NCBI GenBank assembly: GCA_029251505.1
Contig: JAQXDG010000089.1
Span: 1 to 64,000 of the forward strand
Direction: 5' to 3'
Origin: Glaciecola sp.
Lineage (GTDB): Bacteria > Pseudomonadota > Gammaproteobacteria > Enterobacterales > Alteromonadaceae
DNA: 64,000 nt
A program made the position numbers and the translations under genes. Under the pieces are notes generated by a model, which did no database searches, was not told the DNA's origin, and saw nothing but the letters and a program-made list of their open reading frames with translations. Below, piece by piece: positions 33,174 through 45,757 of this stretch (the first letter of the stretch is position 1; each line of letters starts with the position of its first letter).

Positions 33174-33200
33174 AAAAAGCGCTCATTCAGCGCTTTTTTT
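33174..33200 (+). terminator. Intrinsic terminator after rpmE
   Basis: AAAAAGCGCT-CATTC-AGCGCTTTTTTT. Confidence 0.85.
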
Positions 33201-33334
33201 GTGGGTATTCAGAAATCGGATATGTATTTAATTTTTAGTGTGATACATTACAAATTAATGCTAATAAAAACAATAATAAAGCAAAAAGACAGAGGTAATT
33301 TTAACCCCCTACATCTCAAGGAAATGCACGAAAA

Positions 33335-34582
33335 ATGTCTGATTTTCGTCAACAAGCGTTAGACTATCACGCCCTGCCAAAACCAGGAAAGATCAGTATC
33401 GAATTAACCACTCCCGCAGCGACTGTTAATGATTTAGCCCTTGCCTACAGCCCTGGTGTGGCTGAGCCAGTACGTGAAATAGCTGATGATCCTGCCAATG
33501 CTTATAAATACACCGCCAAAGGTAATCTAGTTGCTGTTATTACAAACGGCACTGCGATTTTAGGTTTAGGAAACTTAGGCCCTCTCGCCTCCAAGCCGGT
33601 AATGGAAGGTAAAGCGTTATTGTTTAAGCGTTTTGCTGGACTTGATTCCATCGATATTGAAGTTACACATCGTACTACCGAAGAATTTATCAACACTGTG
33701 GCCAATATCGCTGATACCTTTGGTGGCATCAACCTTGAAGATATCAAAGCACCTGAATGTTTTGAAATCGAACGTGAATTGCAAAAGCGTTGTAAGATCC
33801 CTATTTTTCATGATGACCAGCACGGAACAGCAATCGTGACTGCTGCGGGTATGCTCAACGCCTTAGAAATCCAAGGTAAAGACATCAAAAACGTTCGGAT
33901 TGTCTGTATGGGTGCGGGTGCCGCAGCAATTGCTTGTATGGAATTACTGATTAAATGTGGTGCTCAACGAGAAAAAATCTACATGTTAGATCGCAAAGGC
34001 GTCATCCATACCCGACGTGAAGGTTTGCCCGAACATAAAGTGGCATTTGCCAATAATACTGATAAACGCACACTGGAAGATGTGATGGAAGGTGCTGATG
34101 TGTTCTTAGGTGTATCTGGTCCAGATGTTTTGCCAGCAGAAACGTTAGCCTTGATGGCACCAAACCCTATCGTGTTTGCTTGTTCCAACCCCGATCCAGA
34201 AATCAAACCCGAATTAGCTATGGCCACGCGTAATGATCTAATTATGGCGACCGGTCGTTCTGATTATCCAAATCAAGTCAACAATGTGTTGTGCTTTCCG
34301 TTTATTTTCCGTGGTGCATTAGATGTTCGCGCAAGCGAAATTAATGATGCGATGAAAGTCGCTGCAGTTGAAGCCTTACGAAAAGTATCCAAAGAACCAG
34401 TACCAGCAGAAGTATTAGTTGCTGCAGGGGTTGATTCATTAGTGTTTGGACGCGATTACATCATTCCAAAACCAATGGACCCAAGGCTTTGTGCTCGCAT
34501 AGCAAAAGCAGTGGCTCAAGCAGCGATTGACTCTGGTGTGGCACACTTTGATGAATTACCCGAAGGGTATATGGAAGACTGA
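33335..34582 (+). CDS. Malic enzyme (short NAD(P)-dependent form)
   Basis: LALAYSPGVAEPVREI, FHDDQHGTAIVTAAG, GAGAAAIACMELL. Confidence 0.92.
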   Translation: MSDFRQQALDYHALPKPGKISIELTTPAATVNDLALAYSPGVAEPVREIADDPANAYKYTAKGNLVAVITNGTAILGLGNLGPLASKPVMEGKALLFKRFAGLDSIDIEVTHRTTEEFINTVANIADTFGGINLEDIKAPECFEIERELQKRCKIPIFHDDQHGTAIVTAAGMLNALEIQGKDIKNVRIVCMGAGAAAIACMELLIKCGAQREKIYMLDRKGVIHTRREGLPEHKVAFANNTDKRTLEDVMEGADVFLGVSGPDVLPAETLALMAPNPIVFACSNPDPEIKPELAMATRNDLIMATGRSDYPNQVNNVLCFPFIFRGALDVRASEINDAMKVAAVEALRKVSKEPVPAEVLVAAGVDSLVFGRDYIIPKPMDPRLCARIAKAVAQAAIDSGVAHFDELPEGYMED

Positions 34583-34601
34583 AAGTAGTGTTGGGGTGGT
34601 G

Positions 34602-34928
34602 CTACTCGTCGGTCAACTCATCGAGTGTGGCATCAATCCCCATTTCTTCCATTAGTTTGCGCACAGATTCAGGGATACGATTCGTATTGCCTTTCTTCAA
34701 ATCGTCATCATCCGGCAATGGTTGCCCGGTAAACGCATGTAAAAACGCTTCACATAATAATTCCGAATTTGTCGCATGGCGTAAGTTGTTGACTTGGCGG
34801 CGAGTGCGTTCATCAGTCAACACTTTCAGGACATTGATAGGGATCGAAACGGTTACTTTTTTGACTTGTTCGCTTTTCTTCCCATGCTCTGCGTATGGAT
34901 GAATGTATTTGCCGTTCCATTTAGCCAT
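34602..34928 (-). CDS. metJ: Methionine repressor MetJ
   Basis: [72 protein letters not shown]. Confidence 0.97.
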   Translation of the reverse strand: MAKWNGKYIHPYAEHGKKSEQVKKVTVSIPINVLKVLTDERTRRQVNNLRHATNSELLCEAFLHAFTGQPLPDDDDLKKGNTNRIPESVRKLMEEMGIDATLDELTDE

Positions 34929-35039
34929 AGGGTACTCCTTAAACGTTCTGCGTTTATTATTATTATGCTTTATTGCTATAGGTTATTAGTAGATGATCGA
35001 ACTATATAGCTTGACCAAACGACGAATATTACGTAGTTT

Positions 35040-35055
35040 AGACGTCTAAACGTCT
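35040..35055. promoter_or_regulatory. Tandem Met boxes (predicted MetJ operator)
   Basis: AGACGTCT AAACGTCT in the metJ-metF divergent intergenic region. Confidence 0.85.
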
Positions 35056-35076
35056 ATTGTATACATATTTATTTGA

Positions 35077-36848
<1,772 letters not shown>

Positions 36849-36958
36849 CCTTGCGGTTACCCTTTCATTGCTGCAATAAAAGAATCTGATTGCTCAATAG
36901 CGGCGTTCATTTCTTTAATTAGGTTGTTCACATCAGATTTAATCACTGAAAATTAAAT

Positions 36959-37192
36959 TTATCCCGGCGATCTAAAGCGTGCAGCATCAATAATAGACCA
37001 TAAATGAAAAATTGCGCCTACCGGCCACAAGAATATAAATATGACCGTTGCAGCAAGCCCATAACAGACTGTAGCTATAATAAAGAACATTAACGCACCC
37101 AAAATGCGTCCTTGAACGAGCTGTCCTAACCCAGGGATAAAGATATTACAAATGGCTGCGATAACATTACCGCCTGATCCTTGTTGTGGCAT
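36959..37192 (-). CDS. Small TM2-like membrane protein
   Basis: NVIAAICNIFIPGLGQLVQGRILGALMFF, two hydrophobic segments; start taken at MPQQGSGG. Confidence 0.75.
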   Translation of the reverse strand: MPQQGSGGNVIAAICNIFIPGLGQLVQGRILGALMFFIIATVCYGLAATVIFIFLWPVGAIFHLWSIIDAARFRSPG

Positions 37193-37280
37193 ATTTTTTT
37201 CTACCTTGTTATAAATAAATAGTGAAACAGAAAACATATACTCAATAAATTAGCTCAAAAATTACAGAAGCACAACTAAT

Positions 37281-38243
37281 ATGCCAAAGCTGTATACCTC
37301 ATCTATCCCATTTAAACATGGCATGCTACCTGTGTCAGATGGCCATCGGCTGTACTATGAACAATCCGGAAATCCTAATGGGATCCCTGTTTTATTTATT
37401 CACGGCGGGCCCGGAGCGGGCTTAAGCGACGATTATACGCGAATGTTTGATTCTTCTATCTTTCACATCATTGCTTACGAACAACGCGGTTGTGGGCGCT
37501 CTACGCCCTTTGCATCATTAGCCCATAACACCACAGCGCATTTATTAGCTGATATTACGGTACTACGAGAGCATTTACAGATCCCTAAATGGATTATCTT
37601 TGGTGGCAGTTGGGGCGCGACACTAGGTCTCCTTGCAGCAATTAGTGAACCACAGACGGTCAAAGGACTGATCCTTAGAGGTGTATTTTTAGGACGTCAA
37701 CAAGATATCGAATGGTATATCTGCCCCCACGGTGGCGCAGCGCAAATGTATCCAGAGCATTATGAAACGTTTGTCCAAGATATCCCGCCGTTAACTGAAG
37801 CACGGGATATTTGTGATGCGTTTTTTGAACTGTTTAATCAAAAAAACAAGTTTTACAAAGCCAATGCATTACGTTCATGGTACGGCTGGGAAGATCGGAT
37901 ATCACGTATTCAACATCCCTATGGCGACCCACTATATAATTATAACTTACATCAAATCGCTTCTTTAGCGATGTTAGAATGCCATTATTTGAAGCATCAC
38001 TGCTTTATCGAAGAAAATTTTATCCTTGAGAATGTGTATAAAATCGCCCATATTCCTGGATATATCGTTCATGGTCGCTATGACATGATTTGCAAAATTG
38101 AATCATCCTACACCCTACAACTATTATGGCCTAACAGTCAGTTGACTATTGTACCTGATGCAGGGCATAGTACCTCAGAACCATCCATTGCCTTTTCTTT
38201 AAAAATGGCAACTGACACGATGGCGAAACTTTTCAACAATTAA
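37281..38243 (+). CDS. pip: Prolyl aminopeptidase
   Basis: LYYEQSGNPNGIPVLFIHGGPGAG, YEQRGCGRSTPFASLAHNTT, FGGSWGATLGL. Confidence 0.94.
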   Translation: MPKLYTSSIPFKHGMLPVSDGHRLYYEQSGNPNGIPVLFIHGGPGAGLSDDYTRMFDSSIFHIIAYEQRGCGRSTPFASLAHNTTAHLLADITVLREHLQIPKWIIFGGSWGATLGLLAAISEPQTVKGLILRGVFLGRQQDIEWYICPHGGAAQMYPEHYETFVQDIPPLTEARDICDAFFELFNQKNKFYKANALRSWYGWEDRISRIQHPYGDPLYNYNLHQIASLAMLECHYLKHHCFIEENFILENVYKIAHIPGYIVHGRYDMICKIESSYTLQLLWPNSQLTIVPDAGHSTSEPSIAFSLKMATDTMAKLFNN

Positions 38244-38272
38244 GTGCCATACCAACTAAAAGTAAACGATTA

Positions 38273-38722
38273 ATGATTGGATTAGTGCAACGAGTCACGC
38301 AGGCAAGTGTGTCTGTCGAACAACATATTATTGGTGAAATTGGCTATGGCGCATTGTTACTACTTGGCGTAGAAGCGCATGATAGTGAACTTAATGTGCA
38401 AAAAATGGTCAATAAATTAATCAAGTTTCGGATGTTTACTGATCACGCTGGAAAAATGAATTGGAATATCGAACAAATCAAAGGCGATATTCTGGTTGTG
38501 TCACAATTTACACTCGTCGCTGATACTACAAAAGGCAATCGCCCTGGATTTTCCCGAGGCGCGTCACCGGAACATGGTCAAGCAATGTATGATGCGTTTA
38601 TTACTGAGCTAAGATCACGTATTTGCCTTCCAGAAATGCACGTCGCAACGGGTCAATTTGGCGCTGACATGCAAATAGCACTGGTCAATGATGGACCCGT
38701 GACGTTTAGTTTACATACATAG
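38273..38722 (+). CDS. dtd: D-aminoacyl-tRNA deacylase
   Basis: MIGLVQRVTQASVSVE, VVSQFTLVADTTKGNRPGFSRGA. Confidence 0.96.
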   Translation: MIGLVQRVTQASVSVEQHIIGEIGYGALLLLGVEAHDSELNVQKMVNKLIKFRMFTDHAGKMNWNIEQIKGDILVVSQFTLVADTTKGNRPGFSRGASPEHGQAMYDAFITELRSRICLPEMHVATGQFGADMQIALVNDGPVTFSLHT

Positions 38723-38734
38723 GATTACCAAGCA

Positions 38735-39628
38735 TTGTATAAAATTATTACCCCCACTACAGAGCAACAACTTGAGCAATATTTTGCGTTTCGTTGGCAG
38801 ATCCTCAAAGCACCTTTTAATTTTCCATTAGGTTCAGAAAAAGATGAATACGAATCAGTAGCTGAACACCGAATGTTACTCAATTATAAAAATGAAATTA
38901 TGGCTGTCGGTCGGGTGCATTTTAACAGTGCAGAAGAAGTGCAAATACGTCATATTGCCGTTGATTTTAATGCTCATGGCAAAGGTTATGGTCGCTTAAT
39001 CGTTGCTACATTAGAAAGTTATGCCATTGAACAAGGCGCGGTTAGAGCCGTTACCAATAGCCTCGCAACATCACGTCCTTTTTTTGAACAATGTGGTTAC
39101 ACTAAGCAATCAACGTCAGAAGCACTGAGTAAGCTAAACCGTATTCAAATGGTCAAAAAACTCACCGCACAACAATATCTAATTAATGCTGATTGGTGTC
39201 ACGAACTGCAAAGCACATGGGAAAAAACGATCCCTATATCTGAACAAATGGGCATTAAACTGCATCAGTACTCCGGTTCGACCTTAGAAGTCCGGGCGTC
39301 TTTAAACAAAAATATCAATTTGCACGGTACGATGTTTGCCGGAAGTATTTTTTCGCTGGCGACACTCACCGGTTGGGGCATGATCTTTTTACAACTCAAA
39401 CGTAAAAAATTAGATGGTGAAATTGTGCTTGGTGATGGCAATATTCATTATCATAAACCCATTAGCATGCAGCCAAGAGCGCAAGTCTATATCGAAGATT
39501 TTCAATGTGAGTATGCTGAATTACAAGAAGGTAAGAAAATGCAGGTCACTCTCAAAGTTCATATCTTAGATGGCGATACTGCTGTAGCCGAATTTACTGG
39601 CGTATACTGGGTGTTGCCTCGGGTGTAA
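38735..39628 (+). CDS. yiiD: Bifunctional GNAT / YiiD-type hotdog thioesterase protein
   Basis: GNAT half (RHIAVDFNAHGKGYGRLIVATLE) plus C-terminal hotdog (NLHGTMFAGSIFSLATLTGWGM); follows dtd; TTG start. Confidence 0.85.
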   Translation: MYKIITPTTEQQLEQYFAFRWQILKAPFNFPLGSEKDEYESVAEHRMLLNYKNEIMAVGRVHFNSAEEVQIRHIAVDFNAHGKGYGRLIVATLESYAIEQGAVRAVTNSLATSRPFFEQCGYTKQSTSEALSKLNRIQMVKKLTAQQYLINADWCHELQSTWEKTIPISEQMGIKLHQYSGSTLEVRASLNKNINLHGTMFAGSIFSLATLTGWGMIFLQLKRKKLDGEIVLGDGNIHYHKPISMQPRAQVYIEDFQCEYAELQEGKKMQVTLKVHILDGDTAVAEFTGVYWVLPRV

Positions 39629-39660
39629 TCTCGGTCTGAAAGGCCGCAGGCAGATACGAC

Positions 39661-39685
39661 AAAACCCTGAGAAGCTCAGGGTTTT
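39661..39685. terminator. Bidirectional intrinsic terminator
   Basis: AAAACCCTGAG-AAG-CTCAGGGTTTT between convergent yiiD and rpoH. Confidence 0.85.
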
Positions 39686-39719
39686 AGTAATAATACGATT
39701 GAATCTAACTAGTAAATAA

Positions 39720-40574
39720 CTATGCCATCGCCGATTGAATTTTCTTCATGGCATTTTTTTCAATTTGACGAACTCGCTCAGCAGACACTTGATATTTCGC
39801 CGCTAAGTCTTGTAATGTCATTTTATTATCACTTAACCAACGTGTTTCAATGATATGCTGACTACGTTCATCCAATGTTTTGATTGCTGAATATAAACGC
39901 GCAGAAGCATTCGAATCATAATCGGCATTTATCACTGCTGATTCTACGTCTTCAGATTTATCTTCTAAGTATTGCGCTGGTGCAAAATTACTATTGTCAT
40001 CACCGTCATCGCTGGATAAGTCAAATGCAGTATCTTGACTGCCCATACGAGCTTCCATCTGCAATACTTCTTTTTCACTCACCCCGAGCTCTTGAGCAAC
40101 CTTTTGCACTTCTTTATGAGTGAACCAACCTAAACGTTTTTTCGATTTACGTAGATTAAAGAATAATTTTCGTTGGGCTTTGGTAGTCGCAACTTTAACA
40201 ATGCGCCAATTTTTTAATACAAATTCATGGATCTCAGCTTTTATCCAGTGAACCGCAAACGACACTAGACGCACACCGACATTTGGATCAAATCGCTTTA
40301 CCGCTTTCATCAAACCGATGTTGCCTTCTTGGACTAAATCAGCTTGAGCTAGTCCGTAGCCAGAATAAGATTTTGCAATATGTACAACAAAACGTAAGTG
40401 AGACATGACTAACTCACGTGCAGCAGTTAGATCGCCCTCATTAAATAAACGCTCTGCTAATGATTTTTCTTCGTCAGCAGTGAGCATCGGTATATTGCTT
40501 ACCGATTGAATATAGCTTTCAATACTACCGCTTTTAGGAATCGTCAATGCCATTTGCATGGATTTACTCATCAA
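39720..40574 (-). CDS. rpoH: RNA polymerase sigma-32 factor
   Basis: [42 protein letters not shown]; follows ftsX. Confidence 0.96.
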   Translation of the reverse strand: MMSKSMQMALTIPKSGSIESYIQSVSNIPMLTADEEKSLAERLFNEGDLTAARELVMSHLRFVVHIAKSYSGYGLAQADLVQEGNIGLMKAVKRFDPNVGVRLVSFAVHWIKAEIHEFVLKNWRIVKVATTKAQRKLFFNLRKSKKRLGWFTHKEVQKVAQELGVSEKEVLQMEARMGSQDTAFDLSSDDGDDNSNFAPAQYLEDKSEDVESAVINADYDSNASARLYSAIKTLDERSQHIIETRWLSDNKMTLQDLAAKYQVSAERVRQIEKNAMKKIQSAMA

Positions 40575-40824
40575 ATAAAACTCCGTTATTTAATCAACTG
40601 TATAAAATATACCAAAGTGACGCAAAAATTGCGAGATTAACACTCTAATTAATTGATATAGATCCATTAAATGGGTAAATAGTTTCAATTAATATGAGGT
40701 TTTTTTTTCGTATATCAATCTTTCAGTTAACATTTATTTTACACAACCATATAACAGGCCGTATAACTTTACTAGTTGCAACTAGCACAACCTTTAAAAA
40801 CAAACAAAATTCAAATAGTTACAC

Positions 40825-41808
40825 TTAACTAGGCTCAATTTCTTTGATGTGCTTTTGCACTGATATCAAAGAACCAATCAAACCCAAACTAATCGATATC
40901 AGCAGGATAACACCTAATGCTTGCATGTCTAGTCCGCTAATGGTGAATTCGGCTTGATATAACCCAGCTAAATTCTCGACACCAGATTGGATCCACCATA
41001 ATAAAAATGCCACTAACATCCAAGCCAACAAGCCGCCTAAAAATCCGTACCAAAAACCCGTGTACAAAAACGGAAAGCGAATAAAGTTATCGGTTGCACC
41101 AACCAATTTCATAACAGCAATTTCTTCACGTTGGCTTAAAATATTGAGTCTAATGGTGTTACCTATTATTAATACGACAGAAACACATAAAAGGATTGCT
41201 ACTATCCATACAATATCTTTGGCAATTGAGACAATCGCGTATAGTTTTTCGAGCCATTCTATATCCAACTTACCAAAGTCCACTACCGACTGTTGTTCCA
41301 GTTCTTGCAGTAACCGTTTGGCCGGTTCAGGCTGTAAATATTGAGGTTTAGGTGTAATGAGTAACACAAAAGGCAACGGGTTTTTATCCAAATAGGCCAA
41401 TGAATCACCCAGCCCTGATAAAGCTTCAAACTCCTCTAACGCAATGTCTGGAGCAATTAAACGCGCGCTATCTATTTTGCTCGTCATCAATGACACCGCG
41501 AGGAGTAATTGATTAGCTTGTTGTTCGGTTGTGCCCGATTGTAAGTAAAGTGATATTTCTCCAGCTTGTTCCCAGCCAGCAGTCACCTTTTCGGTGTTTT
41601 TAACCATCAGGTACAACGTGCTTGGTAAAGTAATACTGAGTCCTAACACACCAATAGTCATAAATGTTGCCAGCGGTGAGCGCCATAGTTCACCTAAACT
41701 CGCTAAAGCTTGACGTAAGTGATTGATGCCGCCCATGAAGACACGTTGAAAAAATCCTACTCTGCGCGTCGTGTTGTCACCTGCCCGACCATTAAATAAT
41801 AAACTCAT
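40825..41808 (-). CDS. ftsX: Cell division protein FtsX
   Basis: TM topology, NTIRLNILSQREEIAVMKLVGATDNFIRFPFLY. Confidence 0.95.
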   Translation of the reverse strand: MSLLFNGRAGDNTTRRVGFFQRVFMGGINHLRQALASLGELWRSPLATFMTIGVLGLSITLPSTLYLMVKNTEKVTAGWEQAGEISLYLQSGTTEQQANQLLLAVSLMTSKIDSARLIAPDIALEEFEALSGLGDSLAYLDKNPLPFVLLITPKPQYLQPEPAKRLLQELEQQSVVDFGKLDIEWLEKLYAIVSIAKDIVWIVAILLCVSVVLIIGNTIRLNILSQREEIAVMKLVGATDNFIRFPFLYTGFWYGFLGGLLAWMLVAFLLWWIQSGVENLAGLYQAEFTISGLDMQALGVILLISISLGLIGSLISVQKHIKEIEPS

Positions 41809-42557
41809 AGGGTGTACTTCGGCGGTAGTTTTGTCATGGGTGGTAAATTCGGATCCTGGAGATCCGAGAGCGTACTTAACGGATCATTTTGATCATTTAA
41901 GCCATCATCAATCATTCGCCCTTGCTTAATCGTTAGGGTTCGATATTTCATCCGAGCAATTAACCCCAAATCATGTGTAGCTACAAATACACACACTCCA
42001 GCTTGATTAAAATCCTCAAATAACCGCATGATTTCCATGGATAATTTAGGATCGAGATTACCTGTTGGTTCATCGGCTAATAATAATGGCGGTCGATTCA
42101 CTACGGCTCGAGCGATGCCCACACGCTGTTGCTCACCACCAGATAATGCCTGCGGTAATTGTTGGATTTTATGTAATAAGCCAACCATATCCAGTGCAGC
42201 AGAGACACGTTTTTGAATTTGTTTACGTGAATAACCTTCGATTACCAATGGCAATGCCACATTATCAAATACGGTTTTATCCATTAATAATTGATGAGAC
42301 TGGAAAATCATGCCTATATCACGACGAATATAAGGTACTTGGCTAAGTTTAATGTCATTTAAATTATGACCATTAATCAATACATTACCGACACTAGGAC
42401 GTGCCATTAACGAAATCAATTTGAGGATAGTACTTTTACCCGCGCCAGAATGTCCCGTTAAAAATGCCATTTCTCCGGGCTCAATATGAAAATCAACTTG
42501 CTGTAAAGCCTGTTGTCCACCTGGATATGTTTTACTGACGCGGTCAAATTTAATCAT
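41805..42557 (-). CDS. ftsE: Cell division ATP-binding protein FtsE
   Basis: [55 protein letters not shown]. Confidence 0.96.
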   Translation of the reverse strand: MIKFDRVSKTYPGGQQALQQVDFHIEPGEMAFLTGHSGAGKSTILKLISLMARPSVGNVLINGHNLNDIKLSQVPYIRRDIGMIFQSHQLLMDKTVFDNVALPLVIEGYSRKQIQKRVSAALDMVGLLHKIQQLPQALSGGEQQRVGIARAVVNRPPLLLADEPTGNLDPKLSMEIMRLFEDFNQAGVCVFVATHDLGLIARMKYRTLTIKQGRMIDDGLNDQNDPLSTLSDLQDPNLPPMTKLPPKYTL

Positions 42558-42562
42558 AATGG

Positions 42563-43708
42563 TTAGTTGGTTTGCTCAAATAACGCATCAATGAATTCCT
42601 TACTCTTAAAAATCCTTAAATCATCGATCGCCTCTCCCACACCAATATAGCGAACGGGAATTGAAAATTGATCAGCTATAGAGAAGATAACGCCCCCTTT
42701 CGCTGTGCCATCTAGCTTGCTTAATGTAATACCGGTTAAGCCAACTGAATCATTGAACAATTTAGCTTGGCTGATGGCATTCTGACCTGTCCCAGCATCA
42801 ATCGTCAACATAATTTCATGGGGCGCATCAGGGTTCAGTTTTTTGATAACGCGCACGACTTTTTCGAGTTCTTGCATTAAGTGGTCTTTATTTTGTAATC
42901 GCCCTGCCGTATCTGCGATTAATACATCGACATTTTTAGCTTTTGCAGATTGAAGTGCATCAAATAACACCGAAGCACTGTCGGCACCGGTGTGCTGCGC
43001 AACCACAGGAATGTTATTACGTTCTCCCCAAACTTGTAATTGCTCAACCGCGGCAGCTCGAAATGTATCGCCAGCAGCTAACATCACTTTTTTGCCCTGT
43101 TGCTGAAATTGCTTGGCCATTTTGCCGATCGTAGTGGTTTTACCCACGCCATTGACCCCAACCATTAAAATCACAAATGGACCAGTTTGACCTTCTGGCA
43201 CCTCCGGAATTAAGGGAGCCTCAATTTTCGTCAATAACTGCGTCATATATTCTTTCAATGCAGCAAGTAAGGCATCACCGTCTTTTAAGGTACTACGTTG
43301 AGTGGTTTGAGTGAGGTGCTCAATGATATTCTGTGTGGTGTGCATACCTACATCAGCAACTAATAACTGCGTTTCTAAATCTTCATACAACTCATCATCA
43401 ATACTGCGACCCACAAATAAATCTGCGATCCCACTGCCAATGCTCGCCTTGGTTCGAGCAAGTTTAGCTGCAAGAGAGCCAAAAAATGATGGCTTGGGCT
43501 GTGGCTCTGCAGAAGGCTTAGGCGCTAATTCCAGTGTCATCTCCTGGGGTGATTCTTTAGCTGTAGTGACAGATTCATGCTCGTGCTCAACCGTAGTGCT
43601 AGCTGCAGTCGTAAGCTCCGATTCAACAGCAATATCACTGGCAGCATTATCTACAATCGATGTGCTTTGTGGTTGATTTGGCTTCTTTTTTTTGAATATA
43701 TTAAACAT
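42563..43708 (-). CDS. ftsY: Signal recognition particle receptor FtsY
   Basis: VGVNGVGKTTTIGKMAKQ, DTAGRLQNKDHLMQEL; start taken at MFNIFKKKK. Confidence 0.96.
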   Translation of the reverse strand: MFNIFKKKKPNQPQSTSIVDNAASDIAVESELTTAASTTVEHEHESVTTAKESPQEMTLELAPKPSAEPQPKPSFFGSLAAKLARTKASIGSGIADLFVGRSIDDELYEDLETQLLVADVGMHTTQNIIEHLTQTTQRSTLKDGDALLAALKEYMTQLLTKIEAPLIPEVPEGQTGPFVILMVGVNGVGKTTTIGKMAKQFQQQGKKVMLAAGDTFRAAAVEQLQVWGERNNIPVVAQHTGADSASVLFDALQSAKAKNVDVLIADTAGRLQNKDHLMQELEKVVRVIKKLNPDAPHEIMLTIDAGTGQNAISQAKLFNDSVGLTGITLSKLDGTAKGGVIFSIADQFSIPVRYIGVGEAIDDLRIFKSKEFIDALFEQTN

Positions 43709-43850
43709 ACAACACTTGAGTCCTGTTATCTGGTTAGCTAAGTGTGAACAACAAATTACGATTAACGCTAACACATAGAATGCACTTTTATAGGCGTGCT
43801 CAAAAAATAATTGTTATCATACCACCATCTGTTCGTAATATTTAGCCAAG

Positions 43851-44486
43851 ATGCGCCATAAAAATCAAAAAAAACCAACCGCCACAGGACGAATTCGAAT
43901 AATTGCAGGTCAACACCGTGGACGTCAATTACCAGTGCTTGATGCACAAGGGCTTCGACCCACTACTGACCGCACCAAAGAGACGTTATTTAATTGGCTC
44001 ATGCAAGATGTGCAGGGCAGTGTGTGTCTTGATGGCTTTGCGGGGAGTGGCAGTTTAGGTTTTGAAGCGTTGTCACGAGGTGCTCAACATGCTTATTTTA
44101 TCGAAAAAAATACTTCGGCGGCAAACCAACTAACCCAGAATGTTGCAACATTGAAGCTTCAAGATACAGCAAGTGTGTTGGATGGTGAATTCGCACATTC
44201 TGTTACTCGTGTCGCTCAGGCTTTAAGTGAGCGATCGCAGGTCATGACTATAGTATTCCTTGACCCTCCTTTTAAACAAGGATTACTCATCCCTAGTTTA
44301 TTACAATTATTAGATCTCCAATTAATCACTACAGACACGCTAATTTATTTAGAATGTGAAACCGCAATAACGTTGAATAATATTAACTCAGCATTGCTAA
44401 AGCATACGTCACCAACGAGCTTAAAACCAATTAAGCAACAACAAACTAATGGGTTTATGTATGGCTTATTCCAACTCAATACCTAG
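43851..44486 (+). CDS. rsmD: 16S rRNA (guanine966-N2)-methyltransferase
   Basis: IRIIAGQHRGRQLPVLDAQGLRPTTDRTKETLFNWL, LDPPF. Confidence 0.95.
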   Translation: MRHKNQKKPTATGRIRIIAGQHRGRQLPVLDAQGLRPTTDRTKETLFNWLMQDVQGSVCLDGFAGSGSLGFEALSRGAQHAYFIEKNTSAANQLTQNVATLKLQDTASVLDGEFAHSVTRVAQALSERSQVMTIVFLDPPFKQGLLIPSLLQLLDLQLITTDTLIYLECETAITLNNINSALLKHTSPTSLKPIKQQQTNGFMYGLFQLNT

Positions 44487-45149
44487 GGTGGTGATCCCTG
44501 TTTCTTGAACCATTTGTTGTAATTCTTTCACACTTTGTTCGTTAAGTTTATGCGTATTAACATATTGTAAGACTTCTCTTTGAAATGCGATTTCAAATTC
44601 CATTAAAGGATGTGCTTTTAATTTTTTAGACAATGTAAAATAAGCATTATCCTTGCTTTCTTCATCATCTATGGCTGCAATTTTCTCATTGTCAATTGCA
44701 AATTCTGTTGCCAATAACATCGCCTCAACACCACCCTGTGCTAATTTGCTAATCATTACAGCAGCATCATCTTGTTCTTGTTGTAATAAGCGTAACAGTG
44801 CCGATAATCCGATACAGGCGTCCATGGCAGGAAGCACACCAAACGGAGTGCTATCAGTTACATCAGGGGTCGCCACTTCTATTTTTTCTAGTTGCACACC
44901 AAAGTTGAATTTGTTTTTTGGATTACCTAAATAATCCCACACTAACCCTAAGACTTTATCAGCCAATGGCCCCACAGCAAAGTCTCCCACTCCAGTAAGT
45001 GCCAACTCACTTGTGGAAACTTGATTTAACTCATCATAGAGCGCTACATGAGGGATCATTCGAGATAATACTGTCACACTAAAAGCTAAACTTTGTTTGG
45101 GTGACAATGCGCGGATTTGAGCAAATGTCGATAACGTTGGTTTTGTCAC
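44466..45149 (-). CDS. DUF416 (YjaG-like) protein
   Basis: LAFSVTVLSRMIPHVALYDE, NFGVQLEKIE, PAMDACIGLSALL. Confidence 0.8.
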   Translation of the reverse strand: MTKPTLSTFAQIRALSPKQSLAFSVTVLSRMIPHVALYDELNQVSTSELALTGVGDFAVGPLADKVLGLVWDYLGNPKNKFNFGVQLEKIEVATPDVTDSTPFGVLPAMDACIGLSALLRLLQQEQDDAAVMISKLAQGGVEAMLLATEFAIDNEKIAAIDDEESKDNAYFTLSKKLKAHPLMEFEIAFQREVLQYVNTHKLNEQSVKELQQMVQETGITTLGIELE

Positions 45150-45160
45150 AATAATGCCTT

Positions 45161-45757
45161 TTATAAAGTATTTGGTTGCAAGTAAGCACTTACACCATCA
45201 AGTAATAGTTGAATCGATAGCATGATCAAGATCATCCCCATCAAACGTTCCACTGCAGAGAGCCCTTTTTGACCCAAAATTTTATGCAATGGCCCCGAAA
45301 ATAACAAAATAATTGCTGACAATCCCCATGCCCCAATTAAGGCTAATGTCCAATCAACGATCCGTGTTGGCGCTTGATTAGATAGTAAAATCAATGCAGC
45401 CATTGACGATGGACCAGCAATCATAGGGATCGCTAATGGCACAATAAATGGTTCTTCACCCGCGGGTAAATTCATGACACCACCCGGTGATGGGAAAATC
45501 ATTTTTAACGCAATCAAAAACAAAATGATACCACCGGCAATACTGACCGTTTCTTGTTTGATATTCAAAAAAGATAAAATTGAATCACCAGAATATAAAA
45601 ATATCAGTAATATAATAAGCGAAAATAATAACTCGCGAGCCAATATAAATAAACGGCGTTTAGGTTCAAATGGCTTGAGCACAGACATCACAATCGGTAG
45701 GTTACCGAGGGGATCCATTATCAAAAACAACATAATCGCCGCAGACAAAGTATCCAT
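45161..45757 (-). CDS. MarC family membrane protein (YhgN-like)
   Basis: LFLIMDPLGNLPIVMSVLKPFEPKRR, PLAIPMIAGPSSMAALILL. Confidence 0.9.
   Translation of the reverse strand: MDTLSAAIMLFLIMDPLGNLPIVMSVLKPFEPKRRLFILARELLFSLIILLIFLYSGDSILSFLNIKQETVSIAGGIILFLIALKMIFPSPGGVMNLPAGEEPFIVPLAIPMIAGPSSMAALILLSNQAPTRIVDWTLALIGAWGLSAIILLFSGPLHKILGQKGLSAVERLMGMILIMLSIQLLLDGVSAYLQPNTL

Noticed and set aside
43311-43676. 121-aa plus-strand ORF inside ftsY
   Set aside because: Antisense to the low-complexity acidic N-terminal region of FtsY; Ser-rich composition is an antisense artefact.
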